From Polytrichum commune (taxonomy: Eukaryota; Streptophyta; Polytrichopsida; Polytrichales; Polytrichaceae): 64,000 bases of DNA. Positions 46,991-60,800 of the stretch are shown in pieces (within the stretch, counting starts at the first letter, position 1; every line of letters starts with the position of its first letter). The position numbers and the translations under genes are program-made. The DNA is taken from contig OX485808.1 in assembly GCA_950295325.1 (NCBI GenBank), positions 6,820,501-6,884,500 on the forward strand, read 5' to 3'. The notes below the pieces were generated by a model. That model made no database searches, had not been told where the DNA came from, and saw nothing but the letters and a program-made list of their open reading frames with translations.

Positions 46991-48855
46991 ATGGGGAAAG
47001 TTAGTATGCGAGCGGAGAGCAGAGAGCAGAGAGCGAAGAGCAGAGACCGAAGAGCGGAGAACTCAATTTGAGACATGATATGAGAGAGAAAATGCACCTA
47101 TAACCGTGGGATTGAGGGAAAATGGAAGAACTATTTTTAGAAAATGTGGAGAGTTATGGACTCTATTACCGTGGAAATAAAGTAACATTTCCCTATTCAT
47201 AAAGTTAATAGATTTTTGAAACATAGAAATATTAAAATAAAATACAAAATTAGGGCTTACATCACTATGATGTCACAATTATAATTACCGAAATGGTGTG
47301 CTATATTATATAATACGGTAAATTAAATAATATTTACTATTTGAACGTGACACGAAGGAGGTTGGCGAAAACAAATCTCCACATACGGTCCACCCTCTAT
47401 TACTGTTACACCTATAAGTGTTAACCATTTCCAAATGCTTACTTTATTCTACTCCATACATATTGCACACTATAAATGTTAAACCTGTTAATTGTTAACA
47501 AAATGGTGTTCACTTCTTTGTGAAGTTGACTCTATAAATGTTAACGACTGAAATACATTCATAAATACATGAGGGTAAACAGTATAAGATTTAGAAAGAT
47601 CTGTTGTCAAGTATCGGACTTGTTTTTGGAGGGGGCTAGACAAATGATAAATCCCATTCGCAAATGCCCACAACTGGCACATATTCTCCTACCGACGAGT
47701 CTGCAAATAAAACTAAACACCTAACCTACCCAAACAAACACAAATACAACCTTATGACCAATAAACTGAATTCTAAAAAATTCAAAACAGATATCTAAGT
47801 TACCACCTGGATTAGCAAACATTGGCAGTGTACTTGCGACCATTTATTCAACCCAGCATCTGCCTAAGATCGCAAGAAATCATTGAAAAAATGTATGAAA
47901 ACGATAATAGAAGCCAGAACCATTATCATCAAGATTGCCTTCTTCATCTGCATCACTATCACCAAGGATAGTAATTACGCCTGCCAGGTTCTCAACCTGT
48001 ATGCCTTCCTCTACCCCCAAGGCTTCCTCCACACTGACAACATCATCAATGTCTTCCTCCTCCACGTCATCAACCTCAACCTCAACCTCATCCCCGGAAA
48101 CCAAATACCAAGCCAGAACCATTATCATCAAGATTGCCTTCTTCATCTGCATCACTATCACCAAGGATAGTAATTACGCCTGCCAGGTTCTCAACCTGTA
48201 TGCCTTCCTCTATCCCCAAGGCTTCCTCCACACTGACAACATCATCAATGTCTTCCTCCTCCACGTCATCAACATCAATGTAGACCATTGTGTAATATAG
48301 GTGTGCACCTCATATCATTTTTGATAATTGGAATATTGAAAACCACACCACACTTTATAAATCCAAATACCAATCAATCAAACCCAAAATCACTCAACCA
48401 TGAGGTCGTCACTACTAGATTCCCTACTTCCAAAGATACTACCCTCATGGCCGCCCTCATTTTGTTAATTGTTAACAAAATGGTGTTCCCTTATTTGTAA
48501 AGTTGAATCTATAAATGTTAACGACTGAAGTACATTCATAATTCACACATGATTTGTAAACTTGATATTGAATAAAGTTTTGATTGGGTTTGCAATTTTG
48601 TGTATGGTATTCTCTCAGAATTACTCTTCACAATTGCTTATAGTTAGGACATGTTAAGATTTGTATATTGCTCAACATTTATAGATGGTGAACATTTGAG
48701 GGTGAACATTATAGATGGTGATCAAAAATGAAGAATGCAATGCGGGAACAACGAAAAGATGCATTCAATGACATAATTGGAATATTGAAATCCACACCAC
48801 ACTTTATAAATCCATATACCGATAAATCAAACCAACAAATCAATCAAACCCAAAA
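46991..48855. other. Patchwork between copies B and C: unit-end motifs, duplicated acidic exon-like sequence, duplicated gene end
   Basis: No intact gene is seen. The left part holds TGCGAGCGG followed by GAGAGCAGAGAGCAGAGAGC-like simple sequence and CCTATAACCGTGG at 47,097. A 199-bp tandem duplication at about 47,913-48,290 encodes, on the minus strand, an acidic stretch (VDDVEEEDIDDVVSVEEALG) twice. About 48,323-48,455 repeats the end of copy C's last exon and flanking sequence (48,775-48,930). TGTTAACAAAATGGTGTTC also occurs twice (47,493 and 48,472). Serial local duplication explains most of it. Confidence 0.5.
47913..48290 (-). repeat. Two-copy 199-bp tandem duplication encoding an acidic segment
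   Basis: The copies begin near 47,913 and 48,112 and are nearly identical. On the minus strand both encode VDDVEEEDIDDVVSVEEALG and GVITILGDSDADEEGNLDDN. The acidic composition recalls the C-terminal tails of copies A, B and C, so this may be a leftover tail exon of a lost copy. The frame is not continuous between the two copies. Confidence 0.6.
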
Positions 48856-51800
48856 TCACTCAACAATGAGGTCGTCACTACTAGATTCCCTACTTCCAAA
48901 GATACTACCCTCATGGCCGCCCTCATCTGAAGTGGAATCTAAGCTATGGCACTCATTATCCACCTCCGCGGAAAGGTCGAAGAAGTCTAAGGCACGGGGG
49001 TCATAACCCGGAGACGGAGTACTAGCTTCGGTAGGAGAAGGTTGTGCCGCTAGTACCATCGCCATATCATGGGCATAGATAGGCAATGTGAAACCCATGG
49101 TGGGAGTACCCAACACATCCGCACCAACGCCAAGTCTAAAAAAAAACACGAAAATTGTAAGAAAGAGGATGGAAAGTGTAAAAGCCGAATGGACAAGGAA
49201 AATAAGCGAAGAAGGTCATCATACTCACTTACTGCGAGAGCTCTGGCCTCGATCGCTTCAAGGCCGGCTGCCTCTTCTGCGTGCCTTGTGTAGCCTGCGT
49301 GGGAGCAACAACAATGGATGGAGCCTTCACTGCAGGCTGAACACTCTTGAGTGGCTTAAGGACACGGTTGAAGGTGTCCTCGTCCTCCTCAAGAGCAACG
49401 ACATGGCGCCCAAGCTGCCTGCATGCATGGATACAAGTCCCTGTTGCGGAGTAAGCCACATTTCAGTCAGCCCCCTTACTCAATTACCCACAAAATCAAC
49501 ATTTCATACCTCATTCAAGGCCTAACTAAGGCCACATTTCAGACAGCCCCCTTACTCAGTTAGCCACAAAATCAACACTTTGAGCCTAATTCAAGACCTA
49601 ACTAAGCCACATGTAAGTCAACCCCCTTACTCAGTTACCCACAAAATCAACCCATCAGACCTCATTCAAGGCCTAACTAAGGCCACATTTCAGACAGCCC
49701 CCTTACTCAGTTAGCCACAAAATCAACAATTTGAGCCTCATTAAAGACCTAACTAAGCCATATTCCAGTCAGCCCCTTACTCTGTTAGCCACAAAATCAA
49801 CATTTTGAACCTAATTGAAGGCCTAACTAAGGCCACATTTCAGTCAGCCCCTAACACAGATAGCCACAAAATCAACACTGTGAGCCTAATTCAAGAACCA
49901 AGTAAGGCCACATTTCAGTCAGCCCCTTACTTAGTTAGCCACAAAATCAACAATTTGAGCCTCATTAAAGACCTAACTAAGCCACATCAGAGTCAGCCCC
50001 TTACTCAGTGAGCCACAAATTCAACATTTCAGACCTCTAACATCTAAGGCCAGATTTAAGTCAACCAACTAGTTCATATAGCCAAATTTCTAAGTTTTTA
50101 GAGGTTCTCAACTAGGAATTAGGACATACCAACGCCCGCATTAACGTCCACCACAACCTGTCCAATGTCCGTAGTGGCCATTATCAAGGAGGACATGAAA
50201 GCAATATCTTTCTCACGGGGACCACGCCAAGCTTTGGAGCCGTCCATGAGAGGAGTTGCGGTATAATTCATGATCGCATCATCCATGTCGAGCTCAATGC
50301 CAAGAGCCTTGAGCTCATTGGCATCGCGAAGCCGAAATGACGAGTGCCGCGGCCGCTTATCAAGGTCGGATCCAATTGTTTTGGTGGCACGAACAAGTAG
50401 TACAACCTGGAAGAGGTTGGTGGTCTTGTCCTTATGCTTAGCTGAAGATAGGCGAAGACGGTTGACTCCCAGCCACTCCTTGAAGATCGTGAACCCAAAA
50501 GCAGCAAAGTGGTCTTCAATGCTCTCCCTAAAGTCACCATTGTCATCAGGATGAAAGAGGAGGAGAGCTCCATCGTCATGCAGGATCTCATCCGCAAAAT
50601 CAAAGAGCTCACCTAGAAAATCGCTATCCAATGCATTCCACGAAGGTACACTATAGGAAGGATGGGAGACATTAGGTACAGGCAGGTTCTCCGGGATGTC
50701 GGCAATGACAAGATCAGCCATGCCCACATCTGACCTCGCAACACCTAGAGCTCTCTTGGGATGGGAGGGTGGAAGAGAAAGAATGAAGTTTGAAATCTCA
50801 TGAAAATGACGACGTTGATGAACAATGGAGGAATTCAACATGAATTCTGAAACAACGGGAGGACGCCTAACAGATGAAAGAATGGGCGGAGGAGGCGGCC
50901 TGGATAGAGTAGGTAATTCACTTAGAGTTGCAGTGGATGCAACTGCCGCCTCAAGTGAAGCAGGGGGAGGGGGATCATCCTCCACAGGCTTGAGCTTCCT
51001 CGCGCGCTTCTTGAGTGATGACTCGTCTTGAGTCGCACGCTTCCTCCTCTTGGACTTCTGAGTGTTGGGCTCATCGAGAGTCGCAACAACCTCATCCACC
51101 TCCTGAAGCTCACTCTCTAGAAGAACAACCTCATCGCTTTGAGCAGGAGGCAGGTTCGGCTCTCCACCGGAGAGGCGAATCTTCAAGTCCGCCTCCTCAT
51201 CCGGTTGCCACGTCTTCTTACATTCCAAGTACCAGCAACACTCGCGGAGATGCGGGAGGGAAAAGTTGCGTTTTTGAGCCGGGGAAAAAACGAAGGTGGG
51301 TGAAGAGGAATCTGACCATGCGTCTAGAAATGGAGGGAGCTTCTTCAAAGCCTTCTTCTTGAAAAGCTCGTGCTTGATGTACCTTCACAACCAAGGAGTG
51401 AGGCCAATCAACAACTTATAAAAGAACTAACGTATCGAAAGATTAAGCGATTGAGACTTCCTCACACCTCACTCAGACCTCGCAAACTAGGACCTCTAAA
51501 TGATATGGCCAGAAATTTAAATACTTAGTACTTAAGTAAGCCACATTTCATTCTGCCCCGTTACTCAATAAGCCACAAAATCAACAATTTGAGCCTACCT
51601 AAAGGCCACATGAAGGCCGCATTTCAGTCAACACACTAGTTAATATAGCCAAATTTCTAAGTTTTTATAGGTTCTGAAGTTGGTCTCAGATGGTTTATCG
51701 GATCTTACAATGCCCTGTAGGCCCAACCTGAGACCTCACAAACATGCACCCCTCAACCATATGGCCAGAAATTTGAATCCCTAAGAACTAACTAATGCCT

Positions 51801-54800
51801 CATTTCAGTCTGCCCCTTACTCAGGTAGACACAAAATCAAAACTTTGAGCCTCATAGAAGACCTAACTAAGGCCACATTTCAGTCAGCCCCTTATTCAGA
51901 TAGCCACAAAATCAACACTGTGAGCCTAATTCAAGAACTAACTAAAGCAACATTAAAGTCAGCACCTTACTTAGTTAGCCACAGAATCAACACTTGGAGC
52001 ATAATTGAAGGCCTAACTAAGGCCACATTTCAGACAACCACTAACACAGATAGCCACAAAATCAACATTGTGAGCCTAATTCAAGAACCAAATAAGGCCA
52101 CATTTCAGTCAACCCACTAGTTAATATAGCCAAATTTCTAAGTTTCTAAAGGTTCTGAAGTTGGTCTCGGATGCTGTATCGGATCCGACAATGCCCTTTA
52201 GGCCTTACCTGAGACCTCACAAACATGCACCCCTCAACCATGTGGCCAGAAATTTGAATACTTAGGACCTAACTTAGCCCACATATAAGTCAACTCACTT
52301 ATGGAGTTAGCCACAAAATCAAATTTTCAGACCTCATTCAAGGCCACACTAAGCCAACTTTCTAAGTTTTTAGAGGTTCTCAACTTGGTCTTGGATGCTT
52401 TGTCGGATCCGACAATGCCCTTTAGGCCTAACCTGAGACCTCACAAACATCCACCCCTCAACCATATGGCCAAAAATTTGGATTATAAAGACCTAACTAA
52501 GGCCACATTAAAGTCAGCCCCCTTACTCAATTAGCCACAAAATCAACACTTTGAGCCTCATTAAAGACCTAACTAAGCCACATCAAAGTCAGCCCTTACT
52601 CAATGAGCCACAAAATCAACATCTCAGACCTCATTCAAGACCTAACTAAAGCCATATCTCAGTGAATAACTTACTCAGTTAGCCACAAAAGCAACAATTT
52701 GAGCCTCATTCAAGACCTAACTAAGGCCACATCTCAGTGAATAACCTCCTCATTTAGCCACAAAATCAACAATTTCAGCCTCATTCAAAACCTAACTAAG
52801 GCCACATTTCAGGCTGCCCCTTACTCAGTTAGCCACAAAATCAAAACTTTGAGCATCATTAAAGACCTAACCAAGGCCACATCAAAGTCAGCCCCTAACT
52901 CAGATAGCCAGAAAACAACACTGTGAGCCTAATTCAAGAACTAACTAAGGCAACATTTCAGTCAGCCCCTTACACAGTTAGCCACAAAATCAACAATTAG
53001 ACCGTTACTGAAGGCCACATTAAGGCCACATTTCAGTCAACCCACTAGTTCATATTGACAAATTTCGAAGTTATTAGAGGTTGTGAAGTTGGTCGCGGAT
53101 GCTTTGTCGGATCTGACAATGCCCTTTAGGCCCAACCTGAGAACTCACAAACATGCACCCCTCAACAATATGGCCAGAAATTTGGATTCCCAAGAACTAA
53201 CTACTGCCACATTTCAGGCTGCCCCTTACTCAGTTAGCCACAAAATTAAAACTTTGAGCCTCATGAAAGACATAACCAAGGTCACATAAAACTCAGTTCC
53301 TTACTCAGTTAGCCACAAAATCAATATTTTGAGCATAATTGAATGCCACATTAAGGCCACATTTCAGTCAACCAACTAGTTAATATAGCCAACTTTCTAA
53401 GTTTTTTAGAGGTTCTCAACTTGGTCTTGGATGCATTGTCGGATCCGACAATGCCCTTTAGGCCCATCCGGAGACCTCACAAACATGCACCCCTGAACAA
53501 TATGGCAAGAATTTTGGATTCCCAAGAACTAACTACTGCCACATTTGAGGCTGCCCCTTACTCAGTTAGCCACAAAATCAAAATTGCAGACCTCATTAAT
53601 GGCCACACTAAGGCTACATTTAAGTCAATCCACTAATTCATATAGCTAAATTTCCAAGTTTTTATAGGTTCTGAAGTTGGTCTCGGATGGTTTATCAGAT
53701 CCGACAATGCCCTTTAGGCCCAACCTGAGACCTCACAAACATGCACCCCTCAACCATATGGACAAAAATTTGTATACTTAGTACCCAACTAGCTCACGAC
53801 GAGCTCTAAAAGGGATAGATTAAATGGTTTTAAATAAATGAGGAGAACAAATGATGTCTCAACTAACGTATCGAAAAATTAAGCGCTTGACAATGTTGTC
53901 AGAGCCTTTGACATCCTTCCACCACGTCCCCTTTCCGTAGATATCTGAACCTGAAAAGTGACCTATGAACGCCTTATCCCAAAGGCAGATCCGCCACTTC
54001 TCCAAGTAGTCCGGCAATGAATCAACTTCGACATCTCCGTCAAGCCCACCCAATGCGTGAAGTATATCAGGTAACTCCTTGACCACTGCATCCTCAAGCT
54101 GTGGATAAATTCAAGGCCAAGATAAGAATCGGCATAGAATGAAGAGTTGATTGGTAAGTAAGGATAAGGAGGATAGACGTACCCCTGCCCAGAACGTTGC
54201 TTTATTGAGCCAAGGTTTCAAGGTGTCCTCGCTTGCAGGACTTTTGGGGAACCGGATAGCTTCACGATTGAAATTTCCACTGTTCCACCACTTTAGCCAA
54301 CGGACTTTATACTCTGGCTCCACAGCAGCTGTGGCAATGAGTTGCAATTTCTCCAATGTCATCTCAATCTTCTTAGAATGGTGGGCGCTATAATGCCTAG
54401 TAACCTGAAACAAATGTCATAAAAAAAGAAGGCGGAGTAAATTTAATCATGAATTTACGAGAAAGTGCTGAAATGAATGCGAGCAATACCGAAGGTATAA
54501 TTCCGAAGGTTGGTGAGAAGGAAATAACCTCTTCCAGAAAGTCTTTTCCAAGGGCCGGGTTTGCGATTGATTGTTGCTTGTTGAACTTGTGTCCAAGTTC
54601 CTCAGTCGTCTTCTTTATCACAGCGTCCAATACTTCACCCAACCCGTTCCCCGACTGCTCCTCTGGAGGCACTTCCTCCTTGTATATTTGGGTAGCGTCA
54701 TCTACCGCATCGGCTATCTCTTGCTGAACATATATTCTAAATTGTTAGATCACGACTAAGAGTAATGAATGCGAAGTAGAGGGTTGAGAAATTTGGAGTG

Positions 54801-57800
54801 ACTTACATTGAAAATGAAGGACACCATAAGATCCTGGGTCAGCGGGTACCAAGGGCTCTTGGGGCCTCTGCTTTTGCACGCTTGGAATTGCTCCTCGGTC
54901 AATAAGGGCTGGTAGTAGCTAAGATCATACGAACCGTATTTTTGAATGCGGTGTAGAGTGTGTACGAGGCTAGTCTTAACGTGCGCGGTCTGGTTAGCCC
55001 TGTTGCGGTAGAGACAAATGTCATTAAATGCAAATCAAAAAATGAAGGAAACAACGATATGAAAAATTATCATACTTACTTATTGATGTCGTGCATTGCG
55101 TTAAGGACGTCCCCACGCCCACCCGTTGTGTCCAAGATGACACATTCTGGGCAACCATGCTTCTCGTACCAGAGTGCATCGTCCTTGTGATCTGTTTCAA
55201 TACACTCCTTCCAGGCTAACAAGCGATGGTTACCATCATACACAAAGAACATACATCCATTGAGGCTCATCAAGTCCTTATCTTTGCGCAAAAGAGACTC
55301 AAACTTATCATTTTCTGCATTCCATAGGTCTCCCCATTCACGCCTATCTTTCGCTGAAATGAATCGATTATCTCCGGACTCATTTGTAGTAGATACATAA
55401 AAAGTGGCTGACCCAGCTCGGTATCCAAATTGAAATGCCGACATGAGCTTTGTAACGTCGCTGCGGAGGGTTGGGCGAACCAATGGCATGTGAATCAACC
55501 TGCACAGGGGGATTCTCATGGAGGACTTTTCTACCGGTAGGATTCTCATGCCCTCAACAACTGAAAAGCTATCTTTCTTTAAATTGTGGCGAATTCGATA
55601 TTCCATTGCACGAACACCCAAATCCGAATCTGCAGGTGAACCGCAGAGTGGCATCCCGGGTGTCGGCGCCTCGCTACTACCTGGTGTAAGCCCAGTATTT
55701 TGATCACATGACAAGGGAGACCCTTGCTCCCTATGCTCCTCAACACTAAGGGATGACCCAGCGCAAATACGACCCCCAACATCCACAGACTCACGATCGG
55801 CATCCATCTCAACGATCTGCGCACAACCAATTTATTGAAAAAATGAGGAGCATTCAAATGAACCCAACTAAGGCCACATTACAATCAACCCCCCAAAACC
55901 CTAAAAAATCAAACCTCATTCACGCCATAGTACAGTCAACCCCCTAGTTCAGATAGCCAGAATTATACGCTTTTAGAAGTTCTTAAAGCTGTTTCAGAGG
56001 CAATGTCGGATCTGACATAGCCTTTAAAGCCTAACCTAAGACCAAACAAACATGGACAACTACACCATATGGCCAGAAATTTGAATAGTTAGTACCTAAC
56101 TATGCCCACATTTCAGTGAGCCCACTTATAGAATTAGCCACGAACTCAACATTTTGAGCCTCACTTAGGACACACTAATGCCTCATCTCAGACGCCCCCT
56201 AGTTCATATAGCCAAATTTCTAAGTTTTAAGAGGTTCTCAAATTGGTCTTGGATGCTTTGTCGGATCCGACAATGCCCATTAGGCGTAACCCAAGACCTC
56301 ACAAAAATGCACCCATCAACTATAGGGCCAGAAATTTGGATTATAAAGACCTAACTAAGGCCACATTAAAGTCAGCCCCCTTACTCAATTAGCCACAAAA
56401 TCAACATTTCAGACCTAAGTAATTGACACACTAAGGCTACATTTAAGTCAACCCCCTAGTTCATATAGCCAACTTTCCAAGTTTTCAGAGGTTCTCAACT
56501 TGGTCTTGGATGCATTGTCGGATCCGACAATGCCCATTAGGCGTAACCTGAGACCTCACAAACAACCACCCCTCAACTATATGGCCAGAAATTTGGATTA
56601 TAAAGACCTAACTAAGGCCACATTAAAGTCAATTCACTTATGGAGTTAGCCACAAAATCAAATATTCAGACCTCATTCAAGGCCACACTAAGCCAACTTT
56701 CTAAGTTTTTAGAGGTTCTCAACTTGGTCTTGGATGCTTTGTCGAATCCGACAATGCCCTTAAGGCATAACCTGAGACCTCACAAACAACCACCCCTCAA
56801 CCATATGGCCAGAAATTTGGATTCCCAAGAACTAACTACTGCCACATTTCAGGCTGCCCCTTACTCAGTTAGCCACAAAATTAAAACTTTGAGCCTCATG
56901 AAAGACATAACCAAGGTCACATAAAACTCAGTTCCTTACTCAGTTAGCCACAAAATCAATATTTTGAGCATAATTGAATGCCACATTAAGGCCACATTTC
57001 AGTCAACCAACTAGTTCATATAGCCAACTTTCTAAGTTTTTAGAGGTTCTCAACTTGGTCTTGGATGCATTGTCGGATCCGACAATGCCCTTTAGGCCTA
57101 ACATCAGACCTCACAGACATGCACCCCTCAACCATATGGCCAAAAATTTAAATACTTAGTACATAACTAAGGCCACATTTTAGTTAGCCCCCTTAATCAG
57201 GTAACCACAAAATCAACATTTCAGACCTAAGTAATGCACACACTAAGGCTACATTTAAGTCAACCCCCTAGTTCATATAGCCAAATTTCCAAGTTTTCAG
57301 AGGTTCTCAACTTGGTCTTGGATGCTTTGTCGGATCCGACAATGCCCTTAAGGCCTAACCTGAGACCTCACAAACAACCACCCCTCAACTATATGGCCAG
57401 AAATTTGGATTATAAAGACCTAACTAAGGCCACATTAAAGTCAATTCACTTATGGAGTCAGCCACATACTCAATTTTTCAGACCTCATTCAAGGCCACAC
57501 TAAGCCAACTTTCCAAGTTTTTAGAGGTTCTCAACTTGGTCTTGGATGCATTGTCGGATCCGACAATGCCTAGTAGGCGTAACCTGAGACCTCACAAACA
57601 ACCACCCCTCAAGTATATGGCCAGAAATTTGGATTATAAAGACCTAACTAAGGCCACATTAAAGTCAATTCACTTATGGAGTTAGCCACAAAATAAAATA
57701 TTCAGACCTCATTCAAGGCCACACTAAGCCAACTTTCTAAGTTTTTAGAGGTTCTCAACTTGGTCTTGGATGCATTGTCGGATCCGACAATGCCCAGTAG

Positions 57801-60800
57801 GCGTAACCTGAGACCTCACAAACAACCACCCCTCAACTATATGGCCAGAAATTTGGATTAAAAAGACCACACTAAGGCCACATTAAAGTCAATTCACTTA
57901 TGGAGTTAGCCACAAAATCAAATATTCAGACCTCATTCAAGGCCACACTAAGCCAACTTTCCAAGTTTTTAGAGGTTCTGAACTTGGTCTTGGATGCTTT
58001 GTCGGATCCGACAATGCCCAGTAGGCGTAACCTGAGACCTCACAAACAACCACCCCTCAACTATATGGCCAGAAATTTGGATTATAAAGACCTAACTAAG
58101 GCCACATTAAAGTCAATTCACTTATGGAGTTAGCCACAAAATCAAATATTCAGACCTCATTCAAGGCCACACTAAGCCAACTTTCTAAGTTCTTAGAGGT
58201 TCTCAACTTGGTCTTGGATGCATTGTCGGATCCGACAATGCCCTTTAGGCCTAACCTCATACCTCACAGACATGCACCCCTCAACCATATGGCCAAAAAT
58301 TTAAATACTTAGTACATAACTAAGGCCACATTTTAGTTAGCCCCCTTAATCAGGTAACCACAAAATCAACATTTCAGACCTCATTAATGGCCACACTAAG
58401 GCTACATTTAAGTCAACCCCCTAGTTCATATAGCCAAATTTCCAAGTTTTTAGAGGTTCTCAACTTGGTCTTGGATGCATTGTCGGATCCGACAATGCCC
58501 ATTAGGCGTAACCTGAGACCTCACAAACAACCAACCCTCAACTATATGGCCAGAAATTTGGATTAAAAAGACCACACTAAGGCCACATTAAAGTCAATTC
58601 ACTTATGGAGTTAGCCACAAAATCAAATATTCAGACCTCATTCAAGGCCACACTAAGCCAACTTTCCAAGTTTTTAGAGGTTCTGAACTTGGTCTTGGAT
58701 GCTTTGTCGGATCCGACAATGCCCAGTAGGCGTAACCTGAGACCTCACAAACAACCACCCCTCAACTATATGGCCAGAAATTTGGATTATAAAGACCTAA
58801 CTAAGGCCACATTAAAGTCAATTCACTTATGGAGTTAGCCACAAAATCAAATATTCAGACCTCATTCAAGGCCACACTAAGCCAACTTTCTAAGTTCTTA
58901 GAGGTTCTCAACTTGGTCTTGGATGCATTGTCGGATCCGACAATGCCCTTTAGGCCTAACCTCATACCTCACAGACATGCACCCCTCAACCATATGGCCA
59001 AAAATTTAAATACTTAGTACATAACTAAGGCCACATTTTAGTTAGCCCCCTTAATCAGGTAACCACAAAATCAACATTTCAGACCTCATTAATGGCCACA
59101 CTAAGGCTACATTTAAGTCAACCCCCTAGTTCATATAGCCAAATTTCCAAGTTTTTAGAGGTTCTCAACTTGGTCTTGGATGCATTGTCGGATCCGACAA
59201 TGCCCATTAGGCGTAACCTGAGACCTCACAAACAACCAACCCTCAACTATATGGCCAGAAATTTGGATTATAAAGACCTAACTAAGGCCACATTAAAGTC
59301 AGCCCCCTTACTCAATTAGCCACAAAATCAAAATTTTAGACCTAAGTAATTGACACACTAAGGCTACATTTAAGTCAACCCCCTAGTTCATATAGCCAAA
59401 TTTCCAAGTTTTCAGAGGTTCTCAACTTGGTCTTGGATGCTTTGTCGGATCCGACAATGCCCTATAGGCCTTACCTGAGACCTCACAAACATGCACCCCT
59501 CAACCATATGGCCAGAAATTTCGATTATAAAGACCTAACTAAGGCCACATTTAAGTCAATTCACTTGTGGAGTTAGCCACAAAATGAATTTTTCAGACCT
59601 CATTCAAGGCCACACTAAGCCAACTTTCCAAGTTTTTAGAGGTTCTCAACTTGGTCTTGGATGCATTGTCGGATCCGACAATGCCCATTAGGCGTAACCT
59701 GAGACCTCACAAACAACCACCCCTCAACTATATGGCCAGAAATTTGGATTATAAAGACCTAACTAAGGCCACATTAAAGTCAGCCCCCTTACTCAATTAG
59801 CCACAAAATCAAAATTTTAGACCTAAGTAATTGACACACTAAGGCTACATTTAAGTCAACCCCCTAGTTCATATAGCCAAATTTCCAAGTTTTCAGAGGT
59901 TCTCAACTTGGTCTTGGATGCTTTGTCGGATCCGACAATGCCCTATAGGCCTTACCTGAGACCTCACAAACATGCACCCCTCAACCATATGGCCAAAAAT
60001 TTCGATTATAAAGACCTAACTAAGGCCACATTTAAGTCAATTCACTTGTGGAGTTAGCCACAAAATGAATTTTCCAGACCTCATTCAAGGCCACACTAAG
60101 CCAACTTTCCAAGTTTTTAGAGGTTCTCAACTTGGTCTTGGATGCTTTGTCGGATCCGACAATGCCCTTAATGCCTAACCTGAGACCTCACAAACAACCA
60201 CCCCTCAACCAGTTGGCCAGAAATTTGAATCCCTACGAACTAAGCAAGGCCAAATCAAAGTCAGCCCCATGCTCAGTGAGCCAAAAATTCAACAATTTCA
60301 GACCTCATTAATGGCCATACTAAAGCTACATTAGAGGTTCTTAACTTGGTCTTAGAGGCATTGTCGGATCCGACAATGCCCATTAGGCGTAACCTGAGAC
60401 CTCACAAACATGCAGCCCTCAACAATATGGCCAGATATTTGGATTATAAAGACCTAACTAAGGCCACATTAAACTCAGCCCTTACTCAGTTAGCCACAAA
60501 ATCAACATTCAGACCTCATTAATGGCCACACTAAGGCTACATTTAAGTCAACCCCTTAGTTCATATAGCCAAATCTTTAACTTTTTAGAGGTTCTCAATT
60601 TGGTTTTGGATGCTTTGTCGGATCCGACAATGCCCTTTAGGCCATACCTGAGACCTCACAAACATGCACCCTCAACCATATGGCTAGAAATTTGTATCTC
60701 TAAGAACTAATTAAAGGCCATATTAAAGTCAGTCCCTTACACAGTTACCCACAAAATCAACATTTCATACCTCATTAATGGCCACATTAAGGCTACATTA

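Noticed and set aside
56640-60710. A family of 60-90-residue frames with LSKFLEVLNLVLDALSDPTMP
   Set aside because: They recur once per array unit and simply translate the palindrome-bearing repeat; they lie in an intron of copy C.
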